Shown here: piece after piece, positions 11,829 to 25,075 of the stretch
Layout of the letters: every line of letters begins with the position of its first letter
Numbering within the stretch: the first letter of the stretch is position 1
NCBI RefSeq assembly: GCF_000004075.3
Contig: NC_026660.2
Location: 22,757,498-22,821,497, forward strand
Reading direction: 5' to 3'
Source of the DNA: Cucumis sativus
Taxonomy: Eukaryota > Streptophyta > Magnoliopsida > Cucurbitales > Cucurbitaceae
DNA: 64,000 nucleotides
Notes under the pieces: model-generated
What the model was told of the DNA's origin: nothing
What the model saw: only the letters and a program-made list of their open reading frames with translations
Database searches by the model: none
Made by a program: the position numbers and the translations under genes

Positions 11829-13945
11829 ATGAACGTGAGCCGGCCTTCGGTGCATCCGGTGGAGGCGCCACCACTTACGGAAGGAGCGGTACACAATGGG
11901 CCGAGAGTGAGGATGAAGGATGTACAGGGCATGCCTGGAACACTAGGTGGACTTGCTCTTCGTCTTCTTCAGTTCGTTTTTGCTACGGTTTCTCTCTGTG
12001 TTATGTCTACCACCAGTGATTTCCCTTCCGTCACGGCGTTTCGGTACGTAGTTCTTTAATTTTGGTTTTCTAGTATCCGACTTGGAGGAGCTTTTCGATG
12101 TTTTGATTGTTATAATCTCTAAACGTTACGTTACAGAGTCAATGAACTGAAATTAGGATGCTGATTAAATAAAGATATGTTTAGCGTGATTTGGACGTCT
12201 TTTGGAATATTTTATCGTAAAGAATGCGTGTTTTTTCGTATTTTGTTGCTAATTATTCTGCTAAAGTACAATTGTTTGGTAATTGTGTCTGTATTCTTAG
12301 AAATGAAATTTAGCCTCTGTTCATGGTGACAGGGATAGCTAATAGCAATAACTTGTAATCACACTATCGCTGAGGTCTTGTAATTTATATGTGTTGCGAG
12401 TCGTAATGGAGCCCCCGGGCATCGACGGAAATCCATATAGCCATGTCAAAACGTTATCGCGTTAACTTTCGAGTGTGTTCTAGAAGAAGAAAACCACGAA
12501 ATGTGTCATTCAGTATGTTCGTTTAGGATTCGAGTGATTTTATTACGATTTGTGTTGTATTATTTTCCCAACCGAGTGGTTAAGAAGTGCATTCGTAATT
12601 CACTCGTAATTGCTATTTTGTTTAAGAAAATAGAGCATTTGTTGTTGCTCGATTATTCATCCCGTAATCAAGTTCATATTTCATATGGAATAAATTGTTT
12701 TCCATATGTTTCATATCAGTTCCGTTTTGTGAACAAGATTTGTATTGATTTATAGTTTACCTTTACCATATTTCATCACTCTGTTAATACCAACAGGAGT
12801 TTTTCCCATCCTTGGTTGGTTTTTTTAAGTTGGGAGGATATCTTATTTTCTTCTCTCGTACATACGTTTATGATTCCAAAAACTGAAATGTAGCCACTCT
12901 TTTGAAAGAAGTTTGTGCTGTTGGCTAATGTTACTCATGGTCAAAACTTATGATTTTAGGGTATTCTGTATGTTTTTTTTACGTGAGATATTCTGTATGT
13001 TTGATCCTTCAAATTTGTGTTCAATTGTTCATATGGAATTATTTTGCCTATGATTTCTCTCAGATATCTTGTTGCTGCTGTTGGCTTGCAATGCTTGTGG
13101 AGTTTTTCATTAGCAGTAGTTGATGCATATGCCTTGTTAGTCAGACGAAGCTTGCGGAACTGCTCAATAGTTGGTTTGTTCACCCTTGGTGATGCTGTAA
13201 GAATATTTTGCTTGCTACACTTTGGAATTCACATAATACATCTGTATGCATCTTAGATTTGTAGCCTGATATATCATGTGCAATGCAGAATCTTGTTAAA
13301 GTCTGCACAATGCTCATAGAATAGGTCAAAAAAATCTTTGATTGAAATTTAATATTTAACTATTTTTTGGGTACTAAGATTATACTTGGTTTGCAAGAAT
13401 CGTGGTGAGAAATGAGAACCGAAGGGAGACTTCTTGTCTAATAATTGGGTGTGCCCATCTGTGATTTGCAATAGAATAAGGGTCGCTGGGTCTTTCATTA
13501 TGAAGGAACGAACCTAATACTCTAAATTATATCAATGCTTTATTTTTATTATTAATATTAATTTATATGTTATTCTTATCATGATAATGTAATATGATAT
13601 TTATTCTTATCGATTCAATTATGATAATTTCAATCTATGTTCTTATAATTAAATAAATTTGTTGAACCAATAAAACTTTATTGAAATTAATTTCTTGAGT
13701 TCAATTAGTATTTATAATTGTTGATATAAATAAGGAGTCGTGTTGTCCTGCAGGTTACGTCCACCCTTACATTTTCTGCTGCGTGTTCCTCAGCAGGGAT
13801 TACCGTTCTTATAGGCAATGACCTTAACAAGTGTGGCGTGAACCACTGTGCACAGTTTGAGTCCGCCACTGCAATGGCTTTCATTAGCTGGTTTGCTGTT
13901 TCTCCTTCGTTTCTCTTGAACTTTTGGTCATTAGCTTCTCGGTGA
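11829..13945 (+). CDS. CASP-like membrane protein, CASPL5A type
   Basis: Four-helix plasma-membrane protein of the CASP-like (MARVEL-related) family. Casparian strip CASPs scaffold membrane domains; the role of the CASPL5 group is poorly known. Exons are 11829-12043, 13064-13196 and 13754-13945, joined by GT-AG introns (phase 2, then 0), giving 179 residues, the usual size. Helices are at about 41-61, 73-96, 112-137 and 153-178. Landmarks are Arg45 in helix 1, Asp115 in the GDA motif opening helix 3, the loop [11 protein letters not shown] with two cysteines (about 138-148), and the C-terminal signature [18 protein letters not shown]. The start gives [15 protein letters not shown], typical of CASPL5A N-termini. 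Family assignment is secure; the paralogue number is not. Confidence 0.9.
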
Positions 13946-16900
13946 GATTCCACTGCCAGAAAATTAGCCTCTTTTTAGTTTTTGTCTCACCAACTACCCT
14001 TTGCTTCTAAATTAGTACAAAATTGGAAATTTGATGTACACATGTAGGTTTTTTGCTGGGTTTGATTGAGAATTGAGAGATAATAATATAAGTGAATAAA
14101 ATCACCTTCGTTTTGATTAGAAATATGTATATGCACTTATTATTTACTCCTAGTGGTGTTATTGTTGGATGTTTGAACCTATATTATTTACTTTCTAACA
14201 TTTGAGGTTCTGGTGTTATGCCATGTGAAAATTAGAGATAGAACTTCTCAAGTTTGGAGTATTAGGAGGCAAGTCTCTTCCCCTGGCTGATGATGTCAAA
14301 GTAGAAAACCAATCCAAACAAACCAAAAGTCTAGGCTTGAATTCTCATTATCATCATGATTCAACTCATCCTTTTTTTGGATTTCACGCCACTGAAATCT
14401 CTGTCCAAATAGTTGAGGGGAAAGCCTACAATGATTCAACATATCCTTTTTTTTTTTTTTTATTTCACTCCACTGACATTTCTTTCCAAATATTTGAGGG
14501 GAAAGCCTGCAATGATCAAACAAGAGCAAGAGTAGAGAGTGCTTCTAGATTTAATCTTGTAGAGTAACGCTCACTTCACGAATCGTGAGGATATGAAATA
14601 ATGGTTAAGAAAGATTTAAAAGAATTGATAGTTACTATCTATATCAACAAGATGTACATTCTTTGTTGGTAGCTCATTTATAGCAACACAAAATTCAAGT
14701 GTTCTTAATCCTGTAGGGGTGGCCTCCTTAAAATTTCTCAGGAAAACAAAGAACTATACATGCTAATAGGACTTGTATTGGGTCGTAGGACTAGTCGTCA
14801 CTCGTATAAACAGTACACATCAACTAGCAAGGATGACATTACCAGGTATGCAAGTGAATAGTGTGTCATTGGGTGTAGAATCTGAAGTCCAATCCTGTGC
14901 TTGGGGATTTACATGTAGATAGACCAAGATGATTGGCTGAAGTCTTTTCTAATTGATCATTTCATCTTTCTAGTAAAGATCGATCCCTTTTAACAAAGTA
15001 TATTCTAATATGACTGATTTACTTGTTCCTCTTTTCTGCCACCTCGGCATTGGCCAAACATCAATAGGAATAATTCTTCGAGCCAAGCCATATAGATGTC
15101 ATTGGTGCTTTCCTTGTTCATGCACTTGCTTCAAGTACATTAAAGGCAAAGCATATTTCATAGAACAATCTTCGTTCCTACAATAAAATTCTCTCCTTAT
15201 GAATCCAGACAGATACATCATACACAGCCATAAAGCCATAACTAATTCATCTTAAAAGACTAAATACATGAATATACTTCATTGCATACTCGTTCATTTC
15301 ATGTATAACATAATTTGTTTAGATTTAAAACATGTTTAATTAGTTTTCAACATCCTTGTGAAAATATACACACTTTGATTTTCTAACTTCCACTCTCTAA
15401 TAAAGAAAAATCTTGTAATCACTGTGCTATTTACAATCACAAAACATTGGATTCTTGACTACAACAATTGCTGACTTATTAATCACATGGATCACACACG
15501 TGCATCCTCTTTGTAAAATTTTAACTGCCTTCTAAGTTATTTTTTTAATTAAACACACGATGATGCAACAAACATATTTTGTCTTACTATTACACATTGG
15601 CATGATGGGTTGCATAAAACTTTCGGTAAAAGCACTTTTATAATTAACAAATATCCACTTGCATTTTTTTTTATATTTATTATTAAGATCTCTAGTCCAA
15701 TTAGTAACGTTGATTTGATATTCACGTGATTTCTTTCTTCAAATTTTTTGGAAAGAAAGATTCACACAAGTTAAAATGTGAATTACTCCTTCGAATGTAT
15801 AGAGGTAGGATAGTTTCCAAACGCCATTATCAAAGAAAATGTTGTTGGCTCAAAGACCAAGCTTAAGATTTTATTCCGAATGTATAAATGGAACTTTTTT
15901 AAATGAAGGTGAAATCAACTTTATTGACGAATATATGTTTCAAATAAAGAAGTATATATTAACTTTTTGGTTATATCAAAAGTTTACACGCCAATTTCAT
16001 GTAACGTCGTTAACTAATATACTCTTTCTTATAAGATGGAAATTTTAAATTATTTTAAATTCCTATTATTGCATTTATCAGAGTTATAAGAAAATTCATA
16101 ATATTTAACCATTTTGTTCAATAATCAAGTTTACAAGTATAAAATTCAAAAGATTGATTAAAATGGGGAAAAAACTAAAGTTGACGAAAAAGTCAGTTAT
16201 AAAAGCAAATTTGATTATATATAAAAGCAATGATTAAAATGAACAGAGACTAAGAAAAAAAGTGAAGAAGCCAATGGAAATAAAATTAGAGCGTCAGTTA
16301 CATGCAAGTTCTACGTCGTTTTTCTTATTTATTGCACTACTAAAAGCTTTGATTATATATGGCAATTAGTTTATGTGAAATAAATGTTTCTAACACTTTT
16401 CCCTTCTCTCTCTATCTTTCAAATAAATTTCCGTTTTTTTCCGACTTCATCACGACCTCGAAAATAAGGGATTTGAATACCTTGATCTCTTTCGATAGAC
16501 ATTCATATGGATTAATTAATTGAGTTATAATTAAACTTTTTTGATAAAAGTTATTTAAAATAAAATTTGAAAGTGCTTCAAACCTATATTGAATGAATAA
16601 TTTTTAAAATTAAACGCTTGAAAAAGTTAAGTAAAGAAATTTATAGCGCAACATAATCCAAAATTTAACCAAATTCATTTTGTTTCCGCTACTTTCAATT
16701 CAATCTTATTTTCCATCATTTTTATGCTTCACGATTCCACTCTTGTTTTGCTTGATTTCTCACACTATGTTGATTACATTTCCACCTCAAAGGCTCGTAA
16801 CCGCTAAATTTTATAACCTAACCGGATGAGCTATGTAAGTTTGTTTATAGAGACTAATAAATTAGGGTTTTAGGAGAAACATAAATAAAAAATCATGACC

Positions 16901-17177
16901 TTGAATTACGCAATAAAAGAGAATTTTGGATAATAAAGGGGAAAAAAAGGTGATCATATTGTTCATATTTTCTCATGTTTGTGCTAAATGGACGGTGAGT
17001 AACGGCACAATATATAACTTGAAATCTCTTTATATGTCTCGAAATTAACGTCATGCAATTCCCTTCCCCATCATATCTTATATTATTTATACCCACAAAT
17101 GTTACCTTAATTAATTTTGTCGAAGCTTTTTTCAAATACTCAAACAATAGAGAGATCAAGAAGTTAATTCTGATAAT
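13946..17177. other. Intergenic, mostly AT-rich, with a tandem duplication
   Basis: This covers the CASP-like 3' end, an imperfect tandem repeat at 14356-14511, and a moderately GC-richer stretch at about 14690-15200 without an open frame. That stretch could be decayed transposon or gene sequence but has no recognisable domain. The remainder is AT-rich. Confidence 0.45.
14356..14511. repeat. Imperfect tandem duplication, units of about 75 and 81 bp
   Basis: Copy 1 (14356-14430) and copy 2 (14431-14511) both begin ATGATTCAAC, continue through a T run, TTTCAC(G/T)CCACTGA and TCCAAATA, and end GAGGGGAAAGCCT(A/G)CA. A third start (ATGATCAAAC) follows at 14512. The size difference is mostly the longer T run in copy 2. 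Confidence 0.8.
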
Positions 17178-17894
17178 ATGTCAAGAAGTGTTGATGATGA
17201 AAGAAGACTCTATGAATGTGCAAGAAAATACCAAATTATTGTCAAACAGGTAAACAAACAAACAAACAAACCATTCCCCTTGATTTTGCATTAATTGATC
17301 CATCTAATTTAACTGTACTGCTCTAACATTTCTTCATTTACTTAATATTGATCTTTACAGTTATTTTATCATGTTTAAAGTTGATAGTACATGTTTGATG
17401 TTAGTGAAACTATATACTCATTTTGATAGGCTTTTGATCATTTATATATATATGTTTTTTTTCAAACAAACTGTTCAGTTTGATCAATTGATTGAGATGA
17501 TGGATAACAAGAAGAAGGCAACAAGATTGTCAAAACGACGACGAACGTCCTCAGTAAGAGCTCTCTCTCACTCTCACATTAACTTTCTAACTTCTAATCA
17601 ACATTTGGTGGATGACAAAGAAATAAGAAAGTCATTTGAAATATTAAAAAAGAAAAAAAATATTATATATAAGTTTAATTTCCTAAGATGTCAAAGATTC
17701 CCTCCATGAGATATTGTTGTTGTTGTTGTCATATGTAGAGCCCAAGAACAAGCAATAATTCATCCACCACTACCACTCAACCAACCTCAAGTAATTTTCA
17801 ACAAAATTACAATGATAATGGAGCATTTGTGCAGACCATCACGAGATTCCTCCATGAACTGAGAACCGACCCGACCGAATCCGTCGATAGCTAG
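17178..17894 (+). CDS. Unrecognised three-exon gene, basic 100-residue protein
   Basis: Candidate exons are 17178-17249, 17479-17553 and 17739-17894. All introns are phase 0 with clean borders (CAG|GTAAAC; TTCAG|TTT; TCA|GTAAGA; TGTAG|AGC), and the joined frame is open for 100 residues to TAG. An in-frame TAG at 17148 fixes the ATG at 17178. The N-terminus (MSRSVDDERRLYECARKYQ) and exon 2 (FDQLIEMMDNKKK) look helical. A strongly basic stretch, RLSKRRRTSS, near residues 41-49 could be a nuclear localisation signal. Exon 3 is Ser/Thr/Asn-rich and ends in an amphipathic FVQTITRFLHELRTDPTE segment. No signal peptide or membrane helix. I do not recognise the family; the FVQ resembles but does not satisfy the VQ motif. 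Three exact phase-0 joins argue for a real gene. Confidence 0.5.
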
Positions 17895-20800
17895 CTGCTC
17901 CATTCGTTTTCAAAACTAAGACGACTTTTAATGTAAAATGGAGGCCATCGTTTTAATTATATACCAAATGTAATTTTGATTTTCGTGTGTTTGCTAGACT
18001 AATTTTACAAATAGATTTGAATCGAGTTAGAACAATATAACAAGATCTAGATAATTACTGTAATCCTCCCTTTTAAATCATACATTTATATATATATAGA
18101 TAGATATTTTGAAAGGTCATATCAAATTAAAGAGAATTGAAATTTATGAGGTTCAATAAAGTAAAGCTAATTATGGATCAATTTGGGAATTAAATGAACA
18201 TATATATAGATATATATAGAAGGGAGTTAAATGGATGTAAGAGTTGATTTTCCTCCTAATCTGTTATACAGTGTTTATACGTAACAACACAATAAAATGA
18301 ATTCTCTTTAATTAAGGGAATTGCGCATTAAATTTGTCAAGAGTTATTTCAAAATAATATTATAAAATGAATTTATTTTGGTCACAACACAAAATACCAA
18401 TTTTAAAAAGAAAAAAAAATCAAACAACAGAATCTCTATTAAAAAATAGTGTTAAAAATAATAATAATAATAGAATAAAAGGATGGGCTAATAACCCAAA
18501 TTTGAAAAGAAGAGAGAGAGAAAAAAAAAGACATTTTTAAAAATAGTAAAGTATTAAAATTATTTACAAAGTATTCCAAAATAAAAACTGCCAATTAAAG
18601 TGTTACATTTGATTTGTATATTAAACATATATACTTATAATTTTCCAAACAAATAATAAATCTTACATAGTAACTAATTTGATTTGTTTCCAAGTTCTAA
18701 TCATCATTAGAAGATTAATTTACAATTTATCCAAGAAAAAAGTATTTTAAAATTAACAAAAAGAAACTTCCCAACTTTTGAAAGGATAATTAATGACTTC
18801 CTTCACACTAACCTAATTAACCCTAATTTTAAATTAAAAAGCCATTAAATTTGTCTAAAGTTGCACATGCATGTTCGTTGATACTGTGTACAAATATTAA
18901 ATAGTCAAATCCTAGCTTATTGAATCATAGGACCCATCCAAAATGGGTATAATTAAAAATACAATCTTAATTGAAATAAAATAACAATAATAATAATAAA
19001 TCAGTGTGTGTTTTGTGAAGAGTAATTATTTGAATTAATTATATAACAAAGTACATATATCAATAACAATAATAATAAAGAAATGTTTAATAATCATAAT
19101 ATTAATCATTTATAATGATGCTCTCCAACATGTGTCCTCTGAGTCAGAAACACATATTTTTGTAGTTTATATGAACATATAAAGATACAATGAACCAACA
19201 ATTAATCTCATCTTATAACAAAAATATAATGAACCCAACTCTGCTACAAAACCCCATAAATCTGAATCCTTTTCAAAAAAATTAAACAAATTACTAGATT
19301 CTTGGAGCCATGGTGATCCAAGAAAAAAAATAAAAAGCTAAGTGTTATTGGTAATTAGGTATATTACTTATGATCCTAATATTACTATACTACACATATT
19401 AATAGTTATTAAATACTAATTATAGTCCTTAATGTAAATTAATTAGAAACAAATTAAATAGTTGAGCTAGGTGGGCACATGATATATGGGTTTAGAGAAT
19501 TGTTATTATAATATAAAGTTGATGAGATGATTATTATTATTGGGTATTGAAAATTGGATGGGGGTCAAATGTATAAATATGAATTAATTAGATAGATGTA
19601 ATGTAAATGAATAAAGAAATATTTGAATGGCTAAAGTTCAATGAACGTGTTGGAGTTTGTTAAATGTTTTTGGTTTGCTTCATTTTAGGGTTGCAAAGCT
19701 TACTTGTTTAATCAAAATTAAATAATGCCTCCTTATTCGAATGTTGCATCTCCACCATACCCTTTGGGTCTATTATTATTATTATTGTTGTTGTTGTTCT
19801 TTTCCTTTTTAAAAAACACACATAAAAAACAAGTTATTAAATGTACTTTATAAATTTTGACATTAGTCGCATTTCTTTTAAATATTTCATCTCTCCATTA
19901 ATATAATAAATTCTTAAAAGAAAAAAAAAAAACCATTAAGGACAAAAAATACACTACACACATTTTTGTGCAAATATTTGTTAAACTTTACCATTCATCT
20001 TAACAATTCCTAAAAAGAAATTAGGGTGTTTGTTTTTTTTAATTAAAAAATTATTGAAAATGGTGACTAATAATAAATAAATAAATAAATAACTTTATTT
20101 TTGTTATATTTAAAAATATCTCTTTTTTTTTTAGGAATTTTAAGATAGTTTTGGTAAGCAGATAGTAATTTGTGAATTGATATATTAATTACCTACTTTA
20201 GAATATAACATCCTTCGTAACATAATTATAAAATTATCTCTTCAATACATGATTCCTAATTTTCCCCTTCAAATGTGTCTAATTTTGATTCATTTACTAT
20301 ATTTCATGATTTTGTTAAAAAAAAATTATTAGCATTTCTATTGAAAATATATAGATTAAGAGATTAAATTTTAGATATATGGAAAACAAACTAAAAATAG
20401 GCAAATGAATATATGAACAACTTTCACATTTTCAATTATATGTTGAATCACATTAGTGTCCAACCTTTTTAATTGTATAATTGAATTTTCATTATTACAA
20501 GTCAAACAAAATACTTAATGGTATGTATAGTTTTCTTTTAATCTAATTCTAATGGATTGAAATGTTGATTGTGACTCAAACAATGGTCGATGATGTCATA
20601 ACTACATATCTCAATATTTATAATGACATTTTTTCATTTTCTTTAGCTTGATATCAACACAAAGGGTATGTTTATATATATATATAAAATATAAATAATA
20701 GAGACATTAACTTATGATTTTATTTTTACAAAATATCACATTAGGTTGAAATTAAAACTATGGTGAGGAGTACAGTATTAATAAGAAAAATCCCAATGAA

Positions 20801-21225
20801 TATCCAACCAGGGTTTGGCTAAGTTACCGTGAGAGTTGGTCCACATAGAAGTATTAAAAATGGTTTGAGTTTTGTAGATTAAAATAAGAAAGAATGAGAA
20901 ACACCCATTTTCATGGAACCCACCATTTCTATTTCTGATTTGGCTTCCAAACAATTTTTTGCACTTATCATTTAATGGATTTGTATAACGATAAGAGAGG
21001 CAAGTTTTAGCCCTCAGATTCAAATATAAACTCCTTAACTCATCATCAATATAATATATCAGTTTCCTTCTCATTCTTAAACACTTTTGACATATTTCCC
21101 TTTTTAACTCTCTCTCTCTGTTTTTCTATTTCAACTTTTTTTTTCTGCCCTTTTGATGTGGACCCATTTCTAATCAAACAAATCTGCATTTTGGGTTATC
21201 TTCAACTTGGTCAAGTAGTTTCTTG

Positions 21226-21405
21226 ATGGACCTTGCCCCTTTTGCCTCCTCTGCTGCCCCCCCAACTTCTTTTGTTTCAACCTGCCAAATGTTTGATGAA
21301 ATGCCACACCCAAAGGAAAACCAAACCATCCACTCTAATACCAATTCCCAACTATTTTGCTATGAGCTACCTGAAGCTATATATTACAACAGGTTGGTTT
21401 TTTAG
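21226..21405 (+). CDS. Doubtful 59-residue frame
   Basis: ATG at 21226 opens MDLAPFASSAAPPTSF and stops at 21403-21405. The stretch is GC-richer than its surroundings and lies after a pyrimidine-rich leader-like tract, but no domain, signal peptide or intron signal supports it. It may be a transcribed non-coding segment. Confidence 0.15.
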   Translation: MDLAPFASSAAPPTSFVSTCQMFDEMPHPKENQTIHSNTNSQLFCYELPEAIYYNRLVF

Positions 21406-22710
21406 ATGAGGTTGTCTCATAATAATCATTGAATGTAGATCAGCGTGACGGCGCCCTTAAATAATTACCCTTACACAGTACAAGTGGTGTTTATGTGTGG
21501 TACGAGTAAGGTAATAAGTTTGGTTGATCTTTCGGATGTGATAACTATTTGGATGTGAATTTGTAAATCTACCTATGAGGTACTTCTACTGTTTCTTTCA
21601 TACATTTAATGATACCAGCCATGCTGTGATGACCACCTCAAATTATTAGTATTTTGAATAAAGTTGGCGTCATGTGATTATTTTGTAGTAACAATTAACT
21701 ATAAATTTGTAACTCTACTTGTCGTTTCTCTCTTATATATTTAAATATATAATGGTATGAAACTGTTAGTCATATTGTAATAGTCTTTCTTTAAATAAAT
21801 TCTTCGATATGCTAGATGTTGATTTGTGTTATCCATAGTATTTTTTCTTGATAAGAGGGGATATTGTCAAAGTGAAAAATGTTTGTTTCTCTGCACCTAT
21901 CTAAAGGTTTTTATACTAGCTTTTTCATGGTCCCATTTGTGCCTTGTGTCTTTTTCTTTGACATTTATATATCTGTGCTGCTGCTCTAGAAAATGCAGAT
22001 TTATTTATTATACTTCTTTATAAAGTATGGGATGTTGAGTCTTATAGGTATGGAGAAGTCTTATCTCTTGAACTAACTTTTTGGGTGAGGGATATCTATC
22101 TGACATCAACACTCATTTCCCTTTTTTAAAACCTTCGGAAATTTTTACTGATATGGGATTTGTTCTCATTTGCAGGTAATTTCAAACTGCCAGTAAAAAA
22201 AATATGTAAGTCATGGCTAGCTTCATAAACCGGCACCAAATAACTCAATTCACTAATAAGTATTCTTTAAATATGTACATTTTGTTGGAGAATTCATCTT
22301 CCTGACTTTGATTTATTAACTCCAAACTTCATAACTCAGTTTACACAAAACATGTCTTTAAGAATGTGCTATCTTGAATTTTGTTTTTGTAAATTTCCTA
22401 ATATCTTTTGAAGAATGGGACAAATCCAATAGATTTGACACATTCTTTGCAATGATTTAATTTTGTTGACATTGGAGAAGCACATTATCATGAATCATGA
22501 CAGAGTCTATCTAAACACTGTAGACTTTTAACTTCATATTCATGATAATAATACATTAATCTAACCAATAGAGTATCAAGTCATAAGTGTTTTTATATCA
22601 TTGTTGAAACTGGACATCATAATCTTACACACAAATTAAAGATATAATATGTTTTCTTGAAAAGTGTCGTTATAGTATTTAACAAATACAAACAGTTATC
22701 CAAATTGCAA

Positions 22711-22750
22711 TTTGATAAAGAAATGTGCATTTTGATAAAGAAATGTGCAT
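22711..22750. repeat. 20-bp perfect tandem duplication
   Basis: TTTGATAAAGAAATGTGCAT occurs twice head to tail (22711-22730 and 22731-22750), followed by a third TTTGA start. Confidence 0.9.
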
Positions 22751-24554
22751 TTTGACTCAACTTGAGTCAAGCAAGATAATTGGATATAAATATATATAAA
22801 AATCTCATGTCAAGAAAAAGAAAACATCGTAATGTTTACTAATATTAAAAAAAAAAGAATATTAATAAAGATAAATTTTTAGTGTGAACGAGAGAAGAGT
22901 ATGATATTCATGTAATTTTAGAATTTTTTAGAATTATTTGTATAATATATTTGATTCGATTTTCTCTGTCATTTTAGTTTTTTTTTCATGGGTGTTTTTC
23001 TAGTGGAGCTTGATGTTGAGCTGTGAGATGGATCCTTCTTTATTTCTTTGTCATATATCATATTTGTAAAATTAGATAAAATAACTTTCTTTTAAAGTGT
23101 GATTATTTACACTATACTTTACTCCTCTAAACAACAATCTCATTTCAAACTTTTTATTACTGTTTCACTTATCTCAGACAAAAGTTTAAATTGATAATCA
23201 AATTGTAATAGTAAAAACATCATTTTAAGAGCTACTTTTTTATAAATAAAAAAAAAATCAAAATTTAACTATAAAAACCTTCTCAAAAGTAATTTCACAA
23301 AAAAGAAATTAACGAATGAAAGTACAAGCACTCTTTTATAAGAACCATTTTTTTTAAAAAAAAGCAACTAAATATTAATCAAATTGAATCACATGGATTG
23401 AAATGATTCAATTTATGGAACGAAAGGAAAGAAACAAAATGAAATAACTAATATCAAAAAAGAAAAATGTAACCTCTAAAAACATATGTATAAATAGGAA
23501 TGGTGCAATTAAACCATTATGAGTAAATGCAAAACAAGAAATGAATAAAAATAAACCATATTAGTCAAATGATTATAGAGTATTGACATAACTAATTAAG
23601 AAAGCAAGGAGGAAAATCTCGAGAATTAATAATAATAATAATAACAATATTAACAACAATAAAGAAGAAGGCATAAATGGGAGGAAATCGAGGGAGGAGA
23701 GGAAGTAGTGAAAATAAAAAATGAGAAGAAAATGAAAATAGTTGTGCCGACACGTCGTTTGGGATGAAGTTGACCGTACCGTTGGGATAATACGCATTCC
23801 TAAAGTTTGCTGAAACAAGGAAAGGTTACCATCATCCATGAGCTGTCTTCACATTTCCAATATTATATTTTTTTTTACTTCCTCTTTCTTCATCTTTAGT
23901 TTATCTAAACTTATTTTATAAAATTACTTAAATAAATATCCTAATGAGAAACATACACTAAGTGAAAGATTTTCAAAATTTATAGCTAACAATAACTATA
24001 AATAATTTTTCTTTATAAAATGAACTAACTTACTAAATTTAGATTTATTGGAAATAGACTCAAATTTGATGGGAGAGAGTGCATGACTACAATTTTAGGT
24101 GTCTACAAATAAGTGGATTATTATTCTACTTTTAACTTATTTAAAACCCTATTTTTAATATAACTTTTATTCTATTTTGGTCAATACACTTTAAATTATT
24201 TAAGGTCTATTTTGATTTTGAATTTATTTTCTAAAGTGTCTAGATACTTTTTTTTTTGTTTTCAAATTATAAATACTAAAAATTCAGGTCAAACATGTTC
24301 TTGATTTTAGCTAGTTGATGAATCTTAAAATGAGTCAATTCAATTTAGTTTCTTATTGCTTTGTTCTAAAATATGTAGTCTAATGTCTCCTTGAATATAT
24401 ATGCATATAAATACTATTATTCATAAATTTAAGATTTATTGAAATACCTACTATTAATTTATAAATTTATTGAACCTAACATATAAAAACTGAAACAAAG
24501 ATTCATAAGTTACAAAATTGAAATTTATAATTTGGAGAAAATTAGAATGTAGTC

Positions 24555-24581
<27 letters not shown>
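24555..24581. repeat. (TA)n microsatellite
   Basis: Uninterrupted TA repeat of about 27 bp, roughly 0.5 kb upstream of the EIN2 core promoter. Confidence 0.9.
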
Positions 24582-24585
<4 letters not shown>

Positions 24586-24989
24586 TTATGGAATCTCTAT
24601 TTTTAGAATGAAATATGATGTTTTGAATTTGAATTTGATTAAAAAAGACATGTTAAGTGTTAAATAAAAATACAAAATTTTATTTATGAGGGTGAAATTA
24701 GAATTGAAGAAATATAAAAAAGAAAAAAAAATGAAAAGATAGGTTGAGAAGAGAGAAGGAAGAAGGAGAAAAGGGGATGAAAAAAAGAGAGAGAGAGAAA
24801 TTGGGAGTGTGGAAGCAAAAGCAGTCTATCACTCTCATCAGCTATAAATGAAAAAGGTTAAATTTTTTATTTTTGGGTGTGGGAGTTTCTGCACTTTCTC
24901 ACACACAAACTCTCTCCTCCAGATGAGCTTCAAAGCCCACCAGTGACTTTTATCTAAAAAATTTCCCTTTTTTCTCTCTCTCCCTATCA

Positions 24990-25075
24990 TCTTTCCCCCT
25001 AAAAAAACTCTGTTCCCTCTTTCTCTTTCTCTTTCTCTTTCTATATATAAAGCTTATGCAATTAACTCTCTGGCG
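24990..25075 (+). promoter_or_regulatory. EIN2 core promoter (Y-patch and TATA box)
   Basis: A repeated TTTCTC pyrimidine patch (about 25017-25040) leads directly into TATATATAA at 25042-25050. This is the usual arrangement of plant core promoters and would place transcription start near 25.08 kb. A GAGA-rich stretch lies further upstream at about 24785-24800. Confidence 0.6.

Larger units (their letters stand above)
17895..24900. other. Long intergenic region
   Basis: About 7 kb with no confident gene. It holds many A/T runs and short TAATAA-type repeats (about 18459-18472, 18988-18998, 19770-19797), a 20-bp tandem duplication at 22711-22750, a (TA)n tract at 24555-24581, and a weak frame at 21226-21405. 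A small GC-richer island with ACGT and TTGACC motifs is at about 23740-23840. Confidence 0.5.

Noticed and set aside
14690-15200. Copia-type retrotransposon fragment
   Set aside because: Slightly GC-richer sequence only; no conserved polyprotein motif could be read on either strand.
17821-17860. VQ-motif protein call for the 17.2 kb gene
   Set aside because: The segment reads FVQTIT, without the FxxxVQxxTG spacing or its glycine.
20778-21074. 98-residue minus-strand frame
   Set aside because: Begins with ATG but has no recognisable domain and no splice or promoter context; plausible by chance in such AT-rich DNA.
23573-23839. 88-residue hydrophobic minus-strand frame
   Set aside because: The hydrophobic run comes from a TAATAA-type repeat read as Leu/Ile codons; no support as a gene.
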